A stretch of 64,000 nucleotides of DNA from Bacillaceae bacterium IKA-2 (GCA_031761875.1 CP134492.1:2542001-2606000); one strand, 5' to 3'; counted from the stretch's first letter, positions 26,153 through 36,697 are shown. Notes: a model not told the origin generated them from the letters alone. Numbers and translations: made by a program.

Positions 26153-27136
26153 TCAGCTTACAAAACGATAAATACCCCTTAAAAAATTATAGATTGGTTT
26201 AGGTAACTTTTCTATTCTAGTTCGGAGTTTATTTAAAAATATTTCTCTAGAATATTTATGACCATAGAATGCCGAAATCAAAATTCCTTGGGAGTACAAT
26301 TTATTGGTTTCAATACAATATACGGGAAATTTAGTTAATTCATGAATTTTTATAGCTTGTTCACGGTTACTCTCAATAAAAAGATTTTGCCTCGATTTCT
26401 TGTACGCATTTGCTTTATGAATGGCTTTTAATTCTTCCTTCCGCTTAGAACTTGATGGTGATTTTAACATTATTAAGGAATTGTAATCTACACCATTCTT
26501 CTTCAACCAAGCCTCTGTTTCACTGCGATATTTTTCCAAACGATTCGTAACTATACAACCTATCTTTCCCGTCGCCAAAAATAACGGGGGAGTGTGTATT
26601 AAAAAGTCTAAATACTTTTCATGATCTTCTATTTGCTCTTTTGTTGGGGCAATACATAATACCCCATCAATTGAAACGCAAGATCCCTTTACAATGAAAG
26701 AATGAAAAATCATCCATTCAAAAACACTTATTCCTGGAAGGTATTCAAAAAATAGATCAACATCACTTCTACTACTCTTGGTAGAATAAATGCATAATGT
26801 TGTTATATTATAATTTTCATTGGTAGAGATCTGTTGCAACGATTGTTCTAAAGATCGCCCACTAGCTATTGAATCGTCTACAAGAAGTATATTTTTGACC
26901 TTATTTTGATAATCTAAGGGCTCTATAAGATTTTGTGTATCTACTGGCTTTAGAGCAACGCTATTTAGAAATGATTGTAAGTCACAGCAAGTTTTATTTA
27001 GATAGTTAGAAATCATATAGGCCGGTATCATGCCACTTCTTGGTATTCCAACAATTAAATCAAAATCTCTTGATTGAAGTAATGATATGTTATCTCTAAT
27101 TACTCTTCTCAGATCATAATATCCCCTATAATTCAT
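26153..27136 (-). CDS. Phosphoribosyltransferase-HAD fusion, HAD nucleophile replaced
   Basis: 327 aa. The phosphoribosyltransferase half looks active: pyrophosphate loop GIPRSG (30-35) and PRPP loop ILLVDDSIASGRSL (83-96). In the HAD half motif I reads VSIDGVLC, so the nucleophilic Asp is Ser155 while the second Asp is kept. The RLEKYRSETEAWLKKN segment is shared with the paralogue. GGAGG precedes the ATG. By itself it should bind PRPP but not form the aspartyl-phosphate of HAD phosphatases. It lies 203 bp downstream of the exopolysaccharide operon; the gap 27137-27339 shows nothing else. Confidence 0.7.
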   Translation of the reverse strand: MNYRGYYDLRRVIRDNISLLQSRDFDLIVGIPRSGMIPAYMISNYLNKTCCDLQSFLNSVALKPVDTQNLIEPLDYQNKVKNILLVDDSIASGRSLEQSLQQISTNENYNITTLCIYSTKSSRSDVDLFFEYLPGISVFEWMIFHSFIVKGSCVSIDGVLCIAPTKEQIEDHEKYLDFLIHTPPLFLATGKIGCIVTNRLEKYRSETEAWLKKNGVDYNSLIMLKSPSSSKRKEELKAIHKANAYKKSRQNLFIESNREQAIKIHELTKFPVYCIETNKLYSQGILISAFYGHKYSREIFLNKLRTRIEKLPKPIYNFLRGIYRFVS

Positions 27137-27339
27137 ATTTTAAGTACCTCCCATTTTACCAAAAAGATAATGACTTATGATACAATGCTCGAGCAATCCC
27201 TATTCTATTCGCTGTCTTTGACCTCAAGACAATCTTACACCTCGTTCTCCAATAGTGAATAGGTAGTAATATAACACACACCTTTTTAAACAACTATAAT
27301 ATAATATTTACAGTCAACATTATTATTTTTTCAATAAAA

Positions 27340-28356
27340 TTATCTTTCTTTGAACAAGAGATCTCCTTTAAAGGCCAAATAACATTTAATAAAGGTAACA
27401 ACAACATTAGCTTTTAATAGTAGGTCGTTTTTATCATAGTTCTTTATTGCTTCAATAAAATATTTCTCATAGATTAGTTTTTTTACCCATTTTACTTTCT
27501 GCTGCATAGACTGTTTTGATTTATAAGTATTAATTATTTCCTCAAGGTAGTTTGCTACTGTTTTACAATTCTCAATTTTTTCTATTTTGTCTATTAAACC
27601 TTGATTTACCTTGTTAATACTTAACGTTCTTAGTATTTCCTTTCTAGCTGTAATTAGTTGGTAAAATGCTCCTTCTTTTTTATTCATTATGCTTTTACTA
27701 TTAATTCTTCTATAATTGTAAAGTGGCTCATTAATAGCACAAATTATTTTTGCTTTTAAAATTGCTGATATGTTAAAACATTGATCTTCTGCGATTTTAA
27801 TATTTTCATTTATTATTAAGCTGTTTCTTAAAAGATATTTCCTGTTATAAATCTTGTTACATAAGCTATTATAACCTAGATAAGTATTTGCACTTAATGA
27901 GTGCTCAAACTCTTCCCTTATCTCTTTTCCTTTTAAATAAACTATATTGTTTAATGGAGTTGTAAAATTATCGATTTTTCCACTTGGAAAATATATTTCT
28001 GAATAACCGCAGATAGAAATTTCAGCATTTTTCTCTTTAGCAAGGTTATAAAGTTTTTCATACATTTGCACATTTATCGTGTCGTCACTATCAACAAATC
28101 CAAGAAATTCACCACTTGCCAGTTTAATACCGAGATTCCTTGCAGCACTTGGCCCTTCATTACTTTTATGAAAAACTTTAATTCTACTATCTTTCTTAGC
28201 ATATTGCTTACAAATTTCGCCACTTTTATCAGAAGACCCGTCATTAATAAGGATGATTTCATAATCCATAAATGATTGTAGAAGAATAGATTCAATACAA
28301 TCACTTAAATATTCTTCTGTGTTATATACGGGTACTATTATGGACAATTTCGTCAT
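27340..28356 (-). CDS. Family 2 glycosyltransferase (EpsJ-like)
   Basis: 338-aa inverting GT-A glycosyltransferase. N-terminal Rossmann-like domain: KLSIIVPVYNTEEYLSDCIES, ILINDGSSDKS, GPSAARNLGI, and the metal-binding FVDSDD. The C-terminal half is Lys-rich and helical. AAGGCGG precedes the ATG. It is the last intact gene of the eps operon and belongs to the duplicated GT4-GT2 module array; the GT4 partner immediately upstream is broken. It would add one sugar to the repeat unit on the cytoplasmic face of the membrane. Confidence 0.85.
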   Translation of the reverse strand: MTKLSIIVPVYNTEEYLSDCIESILLQSFMDYEIILINDGSSDKSGEICKQYAKKDSRIKVFHKSNEGPSAARNLGIKLASGEFLGFVDSDDTINVQMYEKLYNLAKEKNAEISICGYSEIYFPSGKIDNFTTPLNNIVYLKGKEIREEFEHSLSANTYLGYNSLCNKIYNRKYLLRNSLIINENIKIAEDQCFNISAILKAKIICAINEPLYNYRRINSKSIMNKKEGAFYQLITARKEILRTLSINKVNQGLIDKIEKIENCKTVANYLEEIINTYKSKQSMQQKVKWVKKLIYEKYFIEAIKNYDKNDLLLKANVVVTFIKCYLAFKGDLLFKER

Positions 28357-28399
28357 TTTCTTCCGCCTTTTCTAATCTAATTTAATACTTTGTAAAACT

Positions 28400-29498
28400 T
28401 TTTTAATTGGGCATTATTTCACAGGTTAACCTTGAAAGGTTATTGGAGAACTTATTATTATAGCTTGATTCATCTTTTAATAAATCCTTAACAGCCTCAT
28501 ATATTGCAATTTCAGCAACATCTACAATAAATCCAGTTTCTCCATGAATGATCTGTTCTCTTACTCCATTACGTTAGTACGTATTATTGGCTTACTAAAA
28601 CATTTAGCTTCAATAAGGGTTAGGGTCTGAACCTAGAAAAATACAATGATTTACTAGTTTATATTCTTCCATCATCTTTTGGTAATCTGTTTTTTAATCA
28701 CCATCACCTAAACAATACCATCTAACATTAAAGCTATTCTTAACTAATTTAGCTAATGCTTTAATAGCAATATCCTGACCCTTTTCAAAACATAATCTTC
28801 CAATTGTTAAAATTCTGACACCCTAAAAAATATCACTAAATCCCTTACTTAAATGTTTTGATTGCTCTATAATATTTTGCTTCGATACTACATTTAGGAA
28901 TGTTACAGTTTTTTCTTTTTCTAGGTTTATATTAGTTATTAATTTTTCACTTGCTTCTTCTGAAACTACAAATATATGATCAAACTTTTTGTATAATTTC
29001 TTGACAAATCTTTTATTAAACCCTATCTTAGTAATATCAAAATGATTCCATTGTATTTTTTTTTTGCTTTTACCTCGTTAATAACAAAATAGCTTATGAG
29101 GTCCATCGGACCAGCATAAGCCACTGCAATATCTTATTCAATCGAAAGTCGTTGCGTATTTTTTAAGACGTATTTAAATATAAAACCTCTATCTCTAAAA
29201 AATTTTGATAACAAATAAAAAAATATATAATTGAAAGTTTTTATAATTTCTCCTTGTTTGAACAACTCAATAGCTGTAGGAAAAGGTGGTTTACTTATCA
29301 ACGCTTTTATATTTGAATAGCTAGTTAGATATTGAATTGTAACATGATCGGGAAAATAACTTAAATTCTCCTCATATTCTTCAAGAATTAACAGCGTAAT
29401 CTCATATTTTTCCTTTGGTAGCTATCATATTTAACAATTCCTTTTTAGTTCCACCAATATTCATATTTATTAACATAAAACAATATTTTTTTATTCAT
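28400..29498 (-). pseudogene. GT4 glycosyltransferase pseudogene (module D)
   Basis: A clear but heavily frameshifted GT4 gene. Recognisable pieces in order are MNKKILF, MNIGGTKKELLNMIA, DIAVAYAGPMDLISYFV, KKKIQWNHFDITKIGF, KFDHIFVVSEEASEKL, RILTIGRLCFEKGQDIAIKA and WYCLGDGD, spread over all three frames with several stops. It is homologous to the pseudogene at 33874-35059. The downstream GT2 partner is intact. These bases hold no other gene. Confidence 0.82.
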
Positions 29499-29527
29499 AG
29501 GCACTAGCACAGCTCACTCTCTTAGTC

Positions 29528-30718
29528 TTATCCAATTAATTCATATACCTTGTTCAACTCTTCAGTATTCCCCTTTTTTTCGGTTATTAGATAATTGATG
29601 ATTTCTTCTTTTAAATTGACATCTTCAATTAACTTTATTATTCCATTAGCAACAGCAATTGGATTGATATCCACCACCAGACCGTTCTTCTCATGCATCA
29701 TTTGATTAAAAACCGAATCGAATCTAGTTGTAACTACTGGAATATTTAACATTCTTGCCTCAGCAATGGCAAGTCCAAAGCCCTCAGATCTGGAAGTCTG
29801 AACGTATATATCTGCATTTTTTATATATGGATAGGGGTTTACTTTTACACCCAATAGCACAAAGTAATCTGACATTGTATTTTCTTCTATATATTTCTCG
29901 ATTTTTTCTCTTTGGGGGCCTTTCCCAAGTACGTACCATCTAAACTGAATACCTTTTTCTCTAAGAATTTTACAAGCTTCTAAAGCAATGTCATATCCTT
30001 TAAGTTCAGCAAGTCTACCTATCGTAAGGATCTTTATTCCTTTAAACCCATCGTCATAGCCATTTTCAATACTAGCCATTTTAGAGATAAACTGGGGATT
30101 ATTAATATCATAAATGACTTCCACTTTATGTTTATAAAAAGGAAAAGTTTCAATAAAGATACCCTTTGTAGTCTCCGATACAGCAACTATTCTATTAAAG
30201 TGGTCGTAAAAACTTTTCTGAAAATCTATCTCTTTTTTCTCTAATTTAAGACTTGCATTTACCCAAGCAAACTTTTTCTTAGCTTTAACTTTTTCTGCAA
30301 CATAGAATGTTGGAATTCCTTGAGCATAACTAATTGCGATGTCATATTCAGTTTGGTTTGTTTCAATTACGTTGGCAGAACTCTCCCAAAACAGCCTCGC
30401 CTTCTGGGGATTGGTAAAGTTCTTCGTTCGTAATCGTAATGAATATTTTATCCTACTGGCTAACATTTTAAAATTCATTTTTTCAAATGAATGCTGTAAC
30501 GCTTGAATATAGTTGAGTTTAGTGTATGTTGTATAACTTAATGGCTCTAATAGATTTACTTCCTTTGGAAGTAAATCCTCAAGTGCTCCACCAAAACCAA
30601 ACAGCATTAGGTCTGCGTTATATTTTTTATAGTCCAACATTGATAATAGAGTAACTAAACTCTTTTCTGCTCCAGCGCATTCTAAAGAGTCTATTACAAA
30701 TAATAAATTTTTTTTCAT
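29528..30718 (-). CDS. Family 4 glycosyltransferase
   Basis: 396-aa retaining GT-B glycosyltransferase. N-terminal domain begins MKKNLLFVIDSLECAGAEKSL with the usual G-A-E motif. The C-terminal nucleotide-sugar domain has ILTIGRLAELKGYDIALEA, WYVLGKGPQ, NPYPYIKNADIYVQTSRSEGFGLAIAEA (the EX7E region) and PVVTTRF. I take the ATG at 30718; the in-frame GTG at 30730 abuts the AAGGAG site. A broken homologue of its N-terminus is at 35060-35388. It lies between an IS3 remnant and a GT4 pseudogene. Confidence 0.85.
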   Translation of the reverse strand: MKKNLLFVIDSLECAGAEKSLVTLLSMLDYKKYNADLMLFGFGGALEDLLPKEVNLLEPLSYTTYTKLNYIQALQHSFEKMNFKMLASRIKYSLRLRTKNFTNPQKARLFWESSANVIETNQTEYDIAISYAQGIPTFYVAEKVKAKKKFAWVNASLKLEKKEIDFQKSFYDHFNRIVAVSETTKGIFIETFPFYKHKVEVIYDINNPQFISKMASIENGYDDGFKGIKILTIGRLAELKGYDIALEACKILREKGIQFRWYVLGKGPQREKIEKYIEENTMSDYFVLLGVKVNPYPYIKNADIYVQTSRSEGFGLAIAEARMLNIPVVTTRFDSVFNQMMHEKNGLVVDINPIAVANGIIKLIEDVNLKEEIINYLITEKKGNTEELNKVYELIG

Positions 30719-30773
30719 AAAGCTGATCACTTCTCCTTGAGTTACATGAGTAGGTTACACTTGATTAGACAAA

Positions 30774-31250
30774 TTAGTTAAGGTCATATAAACTTGGTTC
30801 AAATAAAAACTGAGGAGACCTGAAAATGACCAAACGAGTCAGAAGGAGTTTTTCGAAAGACTTCAAGGAACAAATTGTTCGTCTGTACACTGCTGGAAAG
30901 CCACTTGCAGAATTGATTAAAGAATATGAATTAACACCTTCAGCTTTTGACAAATAGGTGCGACAGTCCCAAACCAGCGGATCCTTTGAAGAGAAAGACA
31001 ATCGAACACCAGAACAGGAAGAATTGATCAAGCTTCGAAAGAAGAATCAACAACTGGAAATGGAGGTCGATATTTTAAAGCAAGTCGCGCTGATCATGGG
31101 ACGAAAGTAGATGTGATCCGCAATAACCGCCACAAATACTCGGTATCAGCAATGTGCGCCGTCCTACAACTTGCCCGAAGCACTTACTATTATGAAGCAA
31201 AAATTCGTGATGACCAAGATGAAGAGCTGACAACGTTAATAATCAGCTTG
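30774..31250 (+). mobile_element. Truncated IS3-family element
   Basis: Left part of an IS3-family (IS150-like) element on the plus strand, cut off at its 3' side inside orfB, where it joins antisense glycosyltransferase sequence near 31250. No right end is visible. It has interrupted or replaced the distal part of a GT2 gene. Confidence 0.8.
30826..31110 (+). pseudogene. IS3 orfA transposase with in-frame stop
   Basis: Reads TKRVRRSFSKDFKEQIVRLY (HTH) ...SAFDK, then TAG at 30955-30957 (codon 44, where Trp is usual), then [14 protein letters not shown] and the leucine zipper segment [20 protein letters not shown]. The start of orfB follows at about 31113 (IRNNRHKYSVSAMCAVLQ) and is truncated after ~45 codons. 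Confidence 0.82.
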
Positions 31251-31577
31251 ATAAAAACAATAGAATTCACAAGTTTTTCAACCATGGTATACTCTAGCCA
31301 ATCGTCACTATCAACAAAAAGGGTATATACCCCTGTTACAAATTTCATGCCGGTGTTTCTTGCATCAGATAAGCCACCATTGTCTTGATGGACTGTTATT
31401 ACTCGTTTATCCTTTGCTGCATAATCTTCAATTATCCTTGAACCATTGTCTGGTGAACCGTCATTCACTAGAATAATTTCTAAGTTCGCATATGTTTGAT
31501 TGAGAATGCTATTAACATCTGGCAAGGTAATTCTCTACATTATAAATAGGAACAACCACGCTTACTTTTGGCAACAT
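31250..31577 (-). pseudogene. GT2 glycosyltransferase pseudogene (module C)
   Basis: Begins MLPKVSVVVPIYNVENYLAR with GGGGGAAC as ribosome binding site, then frameshifts near 31520 and continues as SILNQTYANLEIILVNDGSP, NGGLSDARNTGMKF and LFVDSDDWLEY before hitting the IS3 remnant. It is very similar to the intact GT2 at 35666-36697. Confidence 0.82.
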
Positions 31578-31590
31578 GTATTGTTCCCCC

Positions 31591-31815
31591 TTAAGCTAGC
31601 TCATATAATTTTTGTAAGTTCTTCTTGAAACAGTTGGTATTTTGGCAATTAAAACTTATTTTCTTTCTTAGTTCATCGTTTTTGTGAAATTCTTCAATCC
31701 CCTTCGCGATTCCTTCTATAGACATTTCGTAAATGATCCCATCAATACCAAAATCGAGTCGCTGCTTAGTCTGGGTTATGTTAAAAATAAAATTAATTCC
31801 ATTTAAATTTTCCAA
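31591..31815 (-). pseudogene. GT4 glycosyltransferase C-terminal fragment (module C)
   Basis: About 60 recognisable residues (DFGIDGIIYEMSIEGIAKGI ... NLQKLYELA) match the last part of the intact GT4 at 36707-37885 (GFDGYICELSIEGIADGI ... LEKLYELV). The gap to the following GT2 start (14 nt) is also as in the intact pair, so this is the scar of a duplicated GT4-GT2 module. Confidence 0.78.
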
Positions 31816-33617
31816 CTTGAATAATTAATTACTTTAGGATGACTCTGATCTACCTTATTATTAATTGCCACAAGTCTGCCCTTGTTAATTTTAAATACAA
31901 TGTCACAATTCTCAATTGTACTTAATCGATGTGCAATAATAATTAATGTTTTCTCTCCTTTTAGCCCATCAATAGCTTTCATAATTTCTTTTTCAGTTTC
32001 ATTATCTAATGATGATGTTGCTTCATCCATAAATAAAATTTCAGGGTTATGATACAAGGCCCGAGCAATACCAATACGCTGGCGTTGGCCTCCCGAAAGT
32101 CTTACCCCACGTTCTCCAACAGTTGTCTCCAATTTATCTGGAAGACTTAGAACAAATTCTTTTAACTGGGCTTGTTCTAATGCTCTCCAAACCTCGATAT
32201 CCTCTATTTCCTTAGGCTCTAAACCAAACGCTATGTTTCCTCGAATTGTATCGTCTGAAAGAAAGATTGATTGAGGAATATAACCTATTTTTTGTTGCCA
32301 TAATGAGATCTGGTCGTATAAATTCATACCATCAACTAGCACATTTCCTTTTTCTGGTTTAAAAAGACCCAAAATAATATCTACTATAGTTGTTTTACCT
32401 GCTCCAGATTCCCCTATGAATGCAACAGACTGACCAATAGGAATAGTTAATGATATATCCTTAACCGAGTAATCGTTTTGATTTGGATAACGAAAAGAAA
32501 CGTTATTTATCTTTATTGAATCTTTAAATGTATTCTTACCTTTGTTAATAAATACAGATTTACTTTTCGGTTCCCTATTTAACTTAGCACCCTTATTTAA
32601 AAATAAATCCTCATAGACTACATCTAATGCGGGTTGACTGTACCTAATAGTTGTAATTAAGGCAACTACACGATTTATAGAAGGCATTAGTCTAAAAGCA
32701 GCCATAGCAAATAGTGCCATTGTAGCAACAATTTGTGTTGTATCTGTTCCTTGGAAAATAATAATAAGCATTGTAAGAAGAACAATAGAAACTAGTAAAG
32801 TCTCTATAAAAAGCCTAGGAACTAACTCTAACATTTTCATATAACGGCTATTTTCCACTTTGATAAGACTCTGCTTAGTGTATGCATTAATAAAGAAATC
32901 TTCTTTCCCAGAGACTTTTACTTCTTTACTGGCCCCTAGCCCTTGATTTACCCATTTTATGATTGCTCCACTTACTTTTTGTAGCTCTACTCCTAAATCA
33001 CTGACCTTCTTTCGGAAAATCCGGAAAAATATAAGTACACTTCCTCCTAACAATATTGAAGCTGTAATCGTTGCAACTGGTGCTGTAATTAAGAGCAATA
33101 TTAATATAAAAAGAATTACAAGCGCTTCAGTTAATAACTGAAATCCAGACAAGATAATTCCTTGAAATACTTTAGGCACTTCATCATTAACATTTCTAAG
33201 TAGATTTGAAGTATTTCGTTGTAAATGGAATGTATAAGGTTTAGTTAAATACTCCTTAAATAATTCTCTAGATAATTTTACTTGTTGATTTAATATGACT
33301 TTATACTGGACATAATGGAAAAACAATAAATATAGATTTTTCAAAATAAATATTAAAAGTAAAAATACTACTGAAAATATGACAAATCCTAATGTTGACT
33401 GAAATTTCAATAAGTCATACATATAAGATAAAATAGCTTGTTCTTGAATAATCTCTGGATTCGTAACAATCCCGACAAAAGGAACTATCAATCCAATTCC
33501 AATTGTTTCAAACAAAGCTGCGATAATCATCATGAAACATATGATTAATAATTTTTTCTTCTCATTTTTATTAAATAACATAAGTACTTTTTTAATATTA
33601 TTCCACAAACTTCTCAC
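31803..33617 (-). CDS. ABC-type glycan flippase (PglK/MsbA-like)
   Basis: 604-aa half-transporter with a six-helix membrane domain (about 20-320) and an ATPase with Walker A GESGAGKTT, signature LSGGQRQR, Walker B EILFMDEATSSLD. Located within the polysaccharide operon, it likely flips the lipid-linked repeat unit, a role PglK fills elsewhere; no MATE-type EpsK/Wzx flippase is visible in this operon. The start is a GTG with a weak site, so the N-terminus is uncertain. The ATPase half closely resembles the lasso exporter, but the context is different. Confidence 0.8.
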   Translation of the reverse strand: MRSLWNNIKKVLMLFNKNEKKKLLIICFMMIIAALFETIGIGLIVPFVGIVTNPEIIQEQAILSYMYDLLKFQSTLGFVIFSVVFLLLIFILKNLYLLFFHYVQYKVILNQQVKLSRELFKEYLTKPYTFHLQRNTSNLLRNVNDEVPKVFQGIILSGFQLLTEALVILFILILLLITAPVATITASILLGGSVLIFFRIFRKKVSDLGVELQKVSGAIIKWVNQGLGASKEVKVSGKEDFFINAYTKQSLIKVENSRYMKMLELVPRLFIETLLVSIVLLTMLIIIFQGTDTTQIVATMALFAMAAFRLMPSINRVVALITTIRYSQPALDVVYEDLFLNKGAKLNREPKSKSVFINKGKNTFKDSIKINNVSFRYPNQNDYSVKDISLTIPIGQSVAFIGESGAGKTTIVDIILGLFKPEKGNVLVDGMNLYDQISLWQQKIGYIPQSIFLSDDTIRGNIAFGLEPKEIEDIEVWRALEQAQLKEFVLSLPDKLETTVGERGVRLSGGQRQRIGIARALYHNPEILFMDEATSSLDNETEKEIMKAIDGLKGEKTLIIIAHRLSTIENCDIVFKINKGRLVAINNKVDQSHPKVINYSSWKI

Positions 33618-33759
33618 ACCTTATGTTTTATTCGTTTCATCCTAAAAAGTCCTTTTGACTTACTTTAATTAGCAAAAACTGACCGCTAATCGTCCATTTC
33701 TAGCATTAGAGGGCCAACCATTCTCTATGAATAGCTTTTATCATTTGATATAAATCTTT

Positions 33760-33845
33760 AAGGTTTGTGTAAGAATTGATTCAATACAGTCAGGAATGTA
33801 ATCCTCAACGTTGTATATTGGTACGACAATAGTTAACAAAGGCAT
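33760..33845 (-). pseudogene. GT2 glycosyltransferase N-terminal remnant (module B)
   Basis: AGGAGG, an ATG at 33845, then PLLTIVVPIYNVEDYIPDCI and ESILTQT before similarity ends. Only ~28 codons of a GT2 gene remain. It follows the GT4 pseudogene exactly as GT2 genes follow GT4 genes in the other modules. The rest of 33618-33760 shows nothing. Confidence 0.78.
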
Positions 33846-33873
33846 TCAAGATGTCCTCCTTTTAAACAGTTTT

Positions 33874-35059
33874 TCATATTACACTCTCGAAGTTTACAGT
33901 GCGTATTTCTATTTCATCATTGATTATTTTTAAGGATCCAGTAAGGTGTCGACGCAAGCTTTCATTATTTATTAACTCCTTTATGCCTTTATATAATTCC
34001 TCCTCATCTATACTTACTATTAATCCTGTTTGTCCAGGAATAATCTGTTCCCTTGCACCATTAACATCTGTTGTAATAATTGGTTTATTTAAACATTTGG
34101 CCTCCATTGTTGTTATGCAATAACCCTCATATCTTGAAGGTTGAACATATATATCACAATTTTTAATAAATGGGTATGGATTAGGGTTTGATCCTAGTAG
34201 TATAAAATGATCTATTAAATTATAATCCTTTATTTTTTTTCGTATTTTTCTCTTGAATTACCATCTCCAATACAATACCATTTCACCTTATATCCATCTT
34301 TAATTAATCTAGATAATGCTTTAATACCCAAGTCTTGCCCTTTTTCATCCGTTAGCCTACCAACTGTGACAATTCTAATTCCATCAAAACAGTCTTCAAA
34401 ACCGTTACCTTCATTTGCTAGACTTTTTATATTTCTTGAAGATACTATATTTCTAAATACCTCCGTTTTTTCTTTATACTGGGTATTTTATTGATCAATT
34501 TATCTCTTGCTTCTTTTGATACAACAAAAATCTTATCAAATTTTTTATAAATTTTAGAAACAAAATTTTGATCAAATCCTATTTTTGTGATATCAAAATG
34601 TATCCACTGAATTTTCTTTTTGGCCTTTATTTTATTGACAACAAAATAGCTTATGAAGTCCATTGGACCTGCATAAGCAATTGCAATATTATATTCTTCT
34701 TTTAATCGATGATTATTTCTTAATAAGTATTTAAAGAACAAACTTCTATTTTTAGTTAATTTGGATAGTAAATGAACCATAGATAAATTAAACGCTTTTA
34801 TTATTTTTCCTTTTTTGAGTAATGATAATGTTGTTATATGTGGTGGGTTATTTAATATGCTATTTATGTCCTTGTATCCTTCAACATATTTAACATGTAC
34901 GTCATTGGGAATATAACTTAAAAATCCACCATACTCCTCTAACATTAAAATCGTTATTTCAAATTGTTCTCTTGGGATTTCAGCAATCATATTAAGTAAA
35001 GCTTTTTCAGTACCACCAATGTTCATGTTTATTAACATAAAAATAATTTTTTTTTTCAT
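33874..35059 (-). pseudogene. GT4 glycosyltransferase pseudogene (module B)
   Basis: Starts MKKKIIFMLINMNIGGTEKA and stays open through KKIQWIHFDITKIGF and KIFVVSKEARDKL to a frameshift near 34445. Further pieces follow in other frames: RIVTVGRLTDEKGQDLGIKA, WYCIGDGNS (then an indel in an A-run near 34235), and the C-terminus KCLNKPIITTDVNGAREQII. At least two frameshifts. Homologous to the pseudogene at 28400-29498, but independently broken. Confidence 0.83.
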
Positions 35060-35388
35060 TTCATTAACTCGCTTTCTGCGGGTGCTATACCTTTTCTTTC
35101 GTATACTAAATGAATAGTTAAGCCTACAAAGTAACATATTATAATTAAAATTTGTTATAGAAAACTTTAATGCTTCATTTAATTTTAGTTTTGTAAATGA
35201 AGTATACTTTAAAGTTTCTAATAGATTCACCTCTTTTGGGACTAATTCTTCTAGTGTCCCCCATGCCCAAATAGCATAAGGTCTACAGAGTAACTTGAAT
35301 AATCTAACATTGATAAAAGTGTTACTAAACTCTTTTCTGCTCCAGCGCAATCTAGTGAGTCTATTACGAATAATATACTTTTTTTCCT
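35060..35388 (-). pseudogene. GT4 glycosyltransferase N-terminal remnant (module B)
   Basis: Reads KKSILFVIDSLDCAGAEKSL..., nearly the N-terminus of the intact GT4 at 29528-30718. The expected ATG is AGG at 35386-35388, and a frameshift lies in a G-run near 35275, after which LEELVPKEVNLLETLKYTSF continues. It ends where the next pseudogene starts. The gap 35389-35665 shows no gene. Confidence 0.78.
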
Positions 35389-35665
35389 TGTATTCTATCT
35401 CCTAAATCAATAATTTAATAAATAGCCAATCAGTTTGACTATACTTAAACTTCATTGCAATTTTTTATATAAATTTTCTAATTCTTCTAACTGGAGCCTT
35501 TGATATTAGATTTATAGGTGAAACTTCTAATACCTTTAAGTCAACTTTTGATATACTAAGTTCAATTTTATTCATATTTAATTTTTGTTTTAGTTCATTC
35601 TGAGATGATTATTTATTTTTTCTTTCACAATTGTAATCACCACACTAATTTGGGTTAATAAAATA

Positions 35666-36697
35666 TTATTTAATATAAATTCTTTCTAATTTAATTGGTT
35701 CTGAAATTATTTTCACCATTCTTAATAATTTTCTTATACTAACATAAATTAAGTTTAAAATCGGGTGTAACACAAATAAATCCAACTGCCTTCTAAGCTG
35801 TGGATCTTTATCTGCTGCTTTTTTTAATTTCGGATAGTTTCCCTTAATATAATTTCGTATTTCCTCTCGATGCTTACCACTGCTATCTTTTTCTCTATTA
35901 CGAAGTAAAATATTATAGTGAATTAAACTAGTCTTTAAAATCATCTTGTATGACTCATTCTCTAGATCGATATAGAACTTTTCTATAAATTTATGCCTTT
36001 CTTTCAATCCCTTGATAATATCGAGGTTTCTTGTCGTATAGTTCGAAACGATGCTATCTGCCCTTTGTAGATAATAAAACATTGGCTGATGTAGTAAGAG
36101 ATACGTTTTTACCCGATGCATCACTTGATGGGCCCAAAATACATCTTCAAATAATACACCTTTTACAAAAGGAATATCTTTGATTAAATGAGTCTTATAG
36201 AGCTTACCCCACGCAAAATTTTTCACTCGCTCATTTATAACCAGCTCTGTCATAAGAGCCTTGTTATCTAAAATAGTCGGTGGTTCATCCTTCGCATAAT
36301 ACCTATTATCAAATACGAGGTGATCTTCATAGGCATAATAAAAAGCCGATTGGACAACATCGGCCTTAAATTCAATAATATTATTTACCATTTCTTCAAT
36401 CATATTTCCAGCTAACCAATCATCACTGTCTACAAAAAGAGTAAATTTCCCTGTTACATATTGAATTCCATAATTTCTAGCATCCGATAACCCGCCATTT
36501 TCCTTATGCACTGATATTATCCGGTTATCCTTAGCAGCATATTTGTCAGCCATTCTTCCACAGTTATCTGGAGATCCATCGTCAACTAAAATAATTTCCA
36601 AATTTGTATATGTTTGATTAATAATGCTTTCAACACATCTTCCAAGATATTTTTCAACTTTATATATAGGAACAACAACGCTAACTTTTAATAACAT
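35666..36697 (-). CDS. Family 2 glycosyltransferase (module A)
   Basis: 343-aa GT-A glycosyltransferase: VSVVVPIYKVEKYLGRCVES, IILVDDGSPDN, NGGLSDARNYG and LFVDSDDW (metal-binding DxD), then a catalytic-region FEDVFWAHQ motif and a hydrophobic C-terminal segment. AGGAGGG precedes the ATG. It starts 10 nt after its GT4 partner; this pair is the intact template for the decayed modules downstream. Confidence 0.87.
   Translation of the reverse strand: MLLKVSVVVPIYKVEKYLGRCVESIINQTYTNLEIILVDDGSPDNCGRMADKYAAKDNRIISVHKENGGLSDARNYGIQYVTGKFTLFVDSDDWLAGNMIEEMVNNIIEFKADVVQSAFYYAYEDHLVFDNRYYAKDEPPTILDNKALMTELVINERVKNFAWGKLYKTHLIKDIPFVKGVLFEDVFWAHQVMHRVKTYLLLHQPMFYYLQRADSIVSNYTTRNLDIIKGLKERHKFIEKFYIDLENESYKMILKTSLIHYNILLRNREKDSSGKHREEIRNYIKGNYPKLKKAADKDPQLRRQLDLFVLHPILNLIYVSIRKLLRMVKIISEPIKLERIYIK

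Noticed and set aside
31113-31388. 91-aa plus-strand gene
   Set aside because: A chimera of truncated IS3 orfB and antisense glycosyltransferase DNA, not a real gene.
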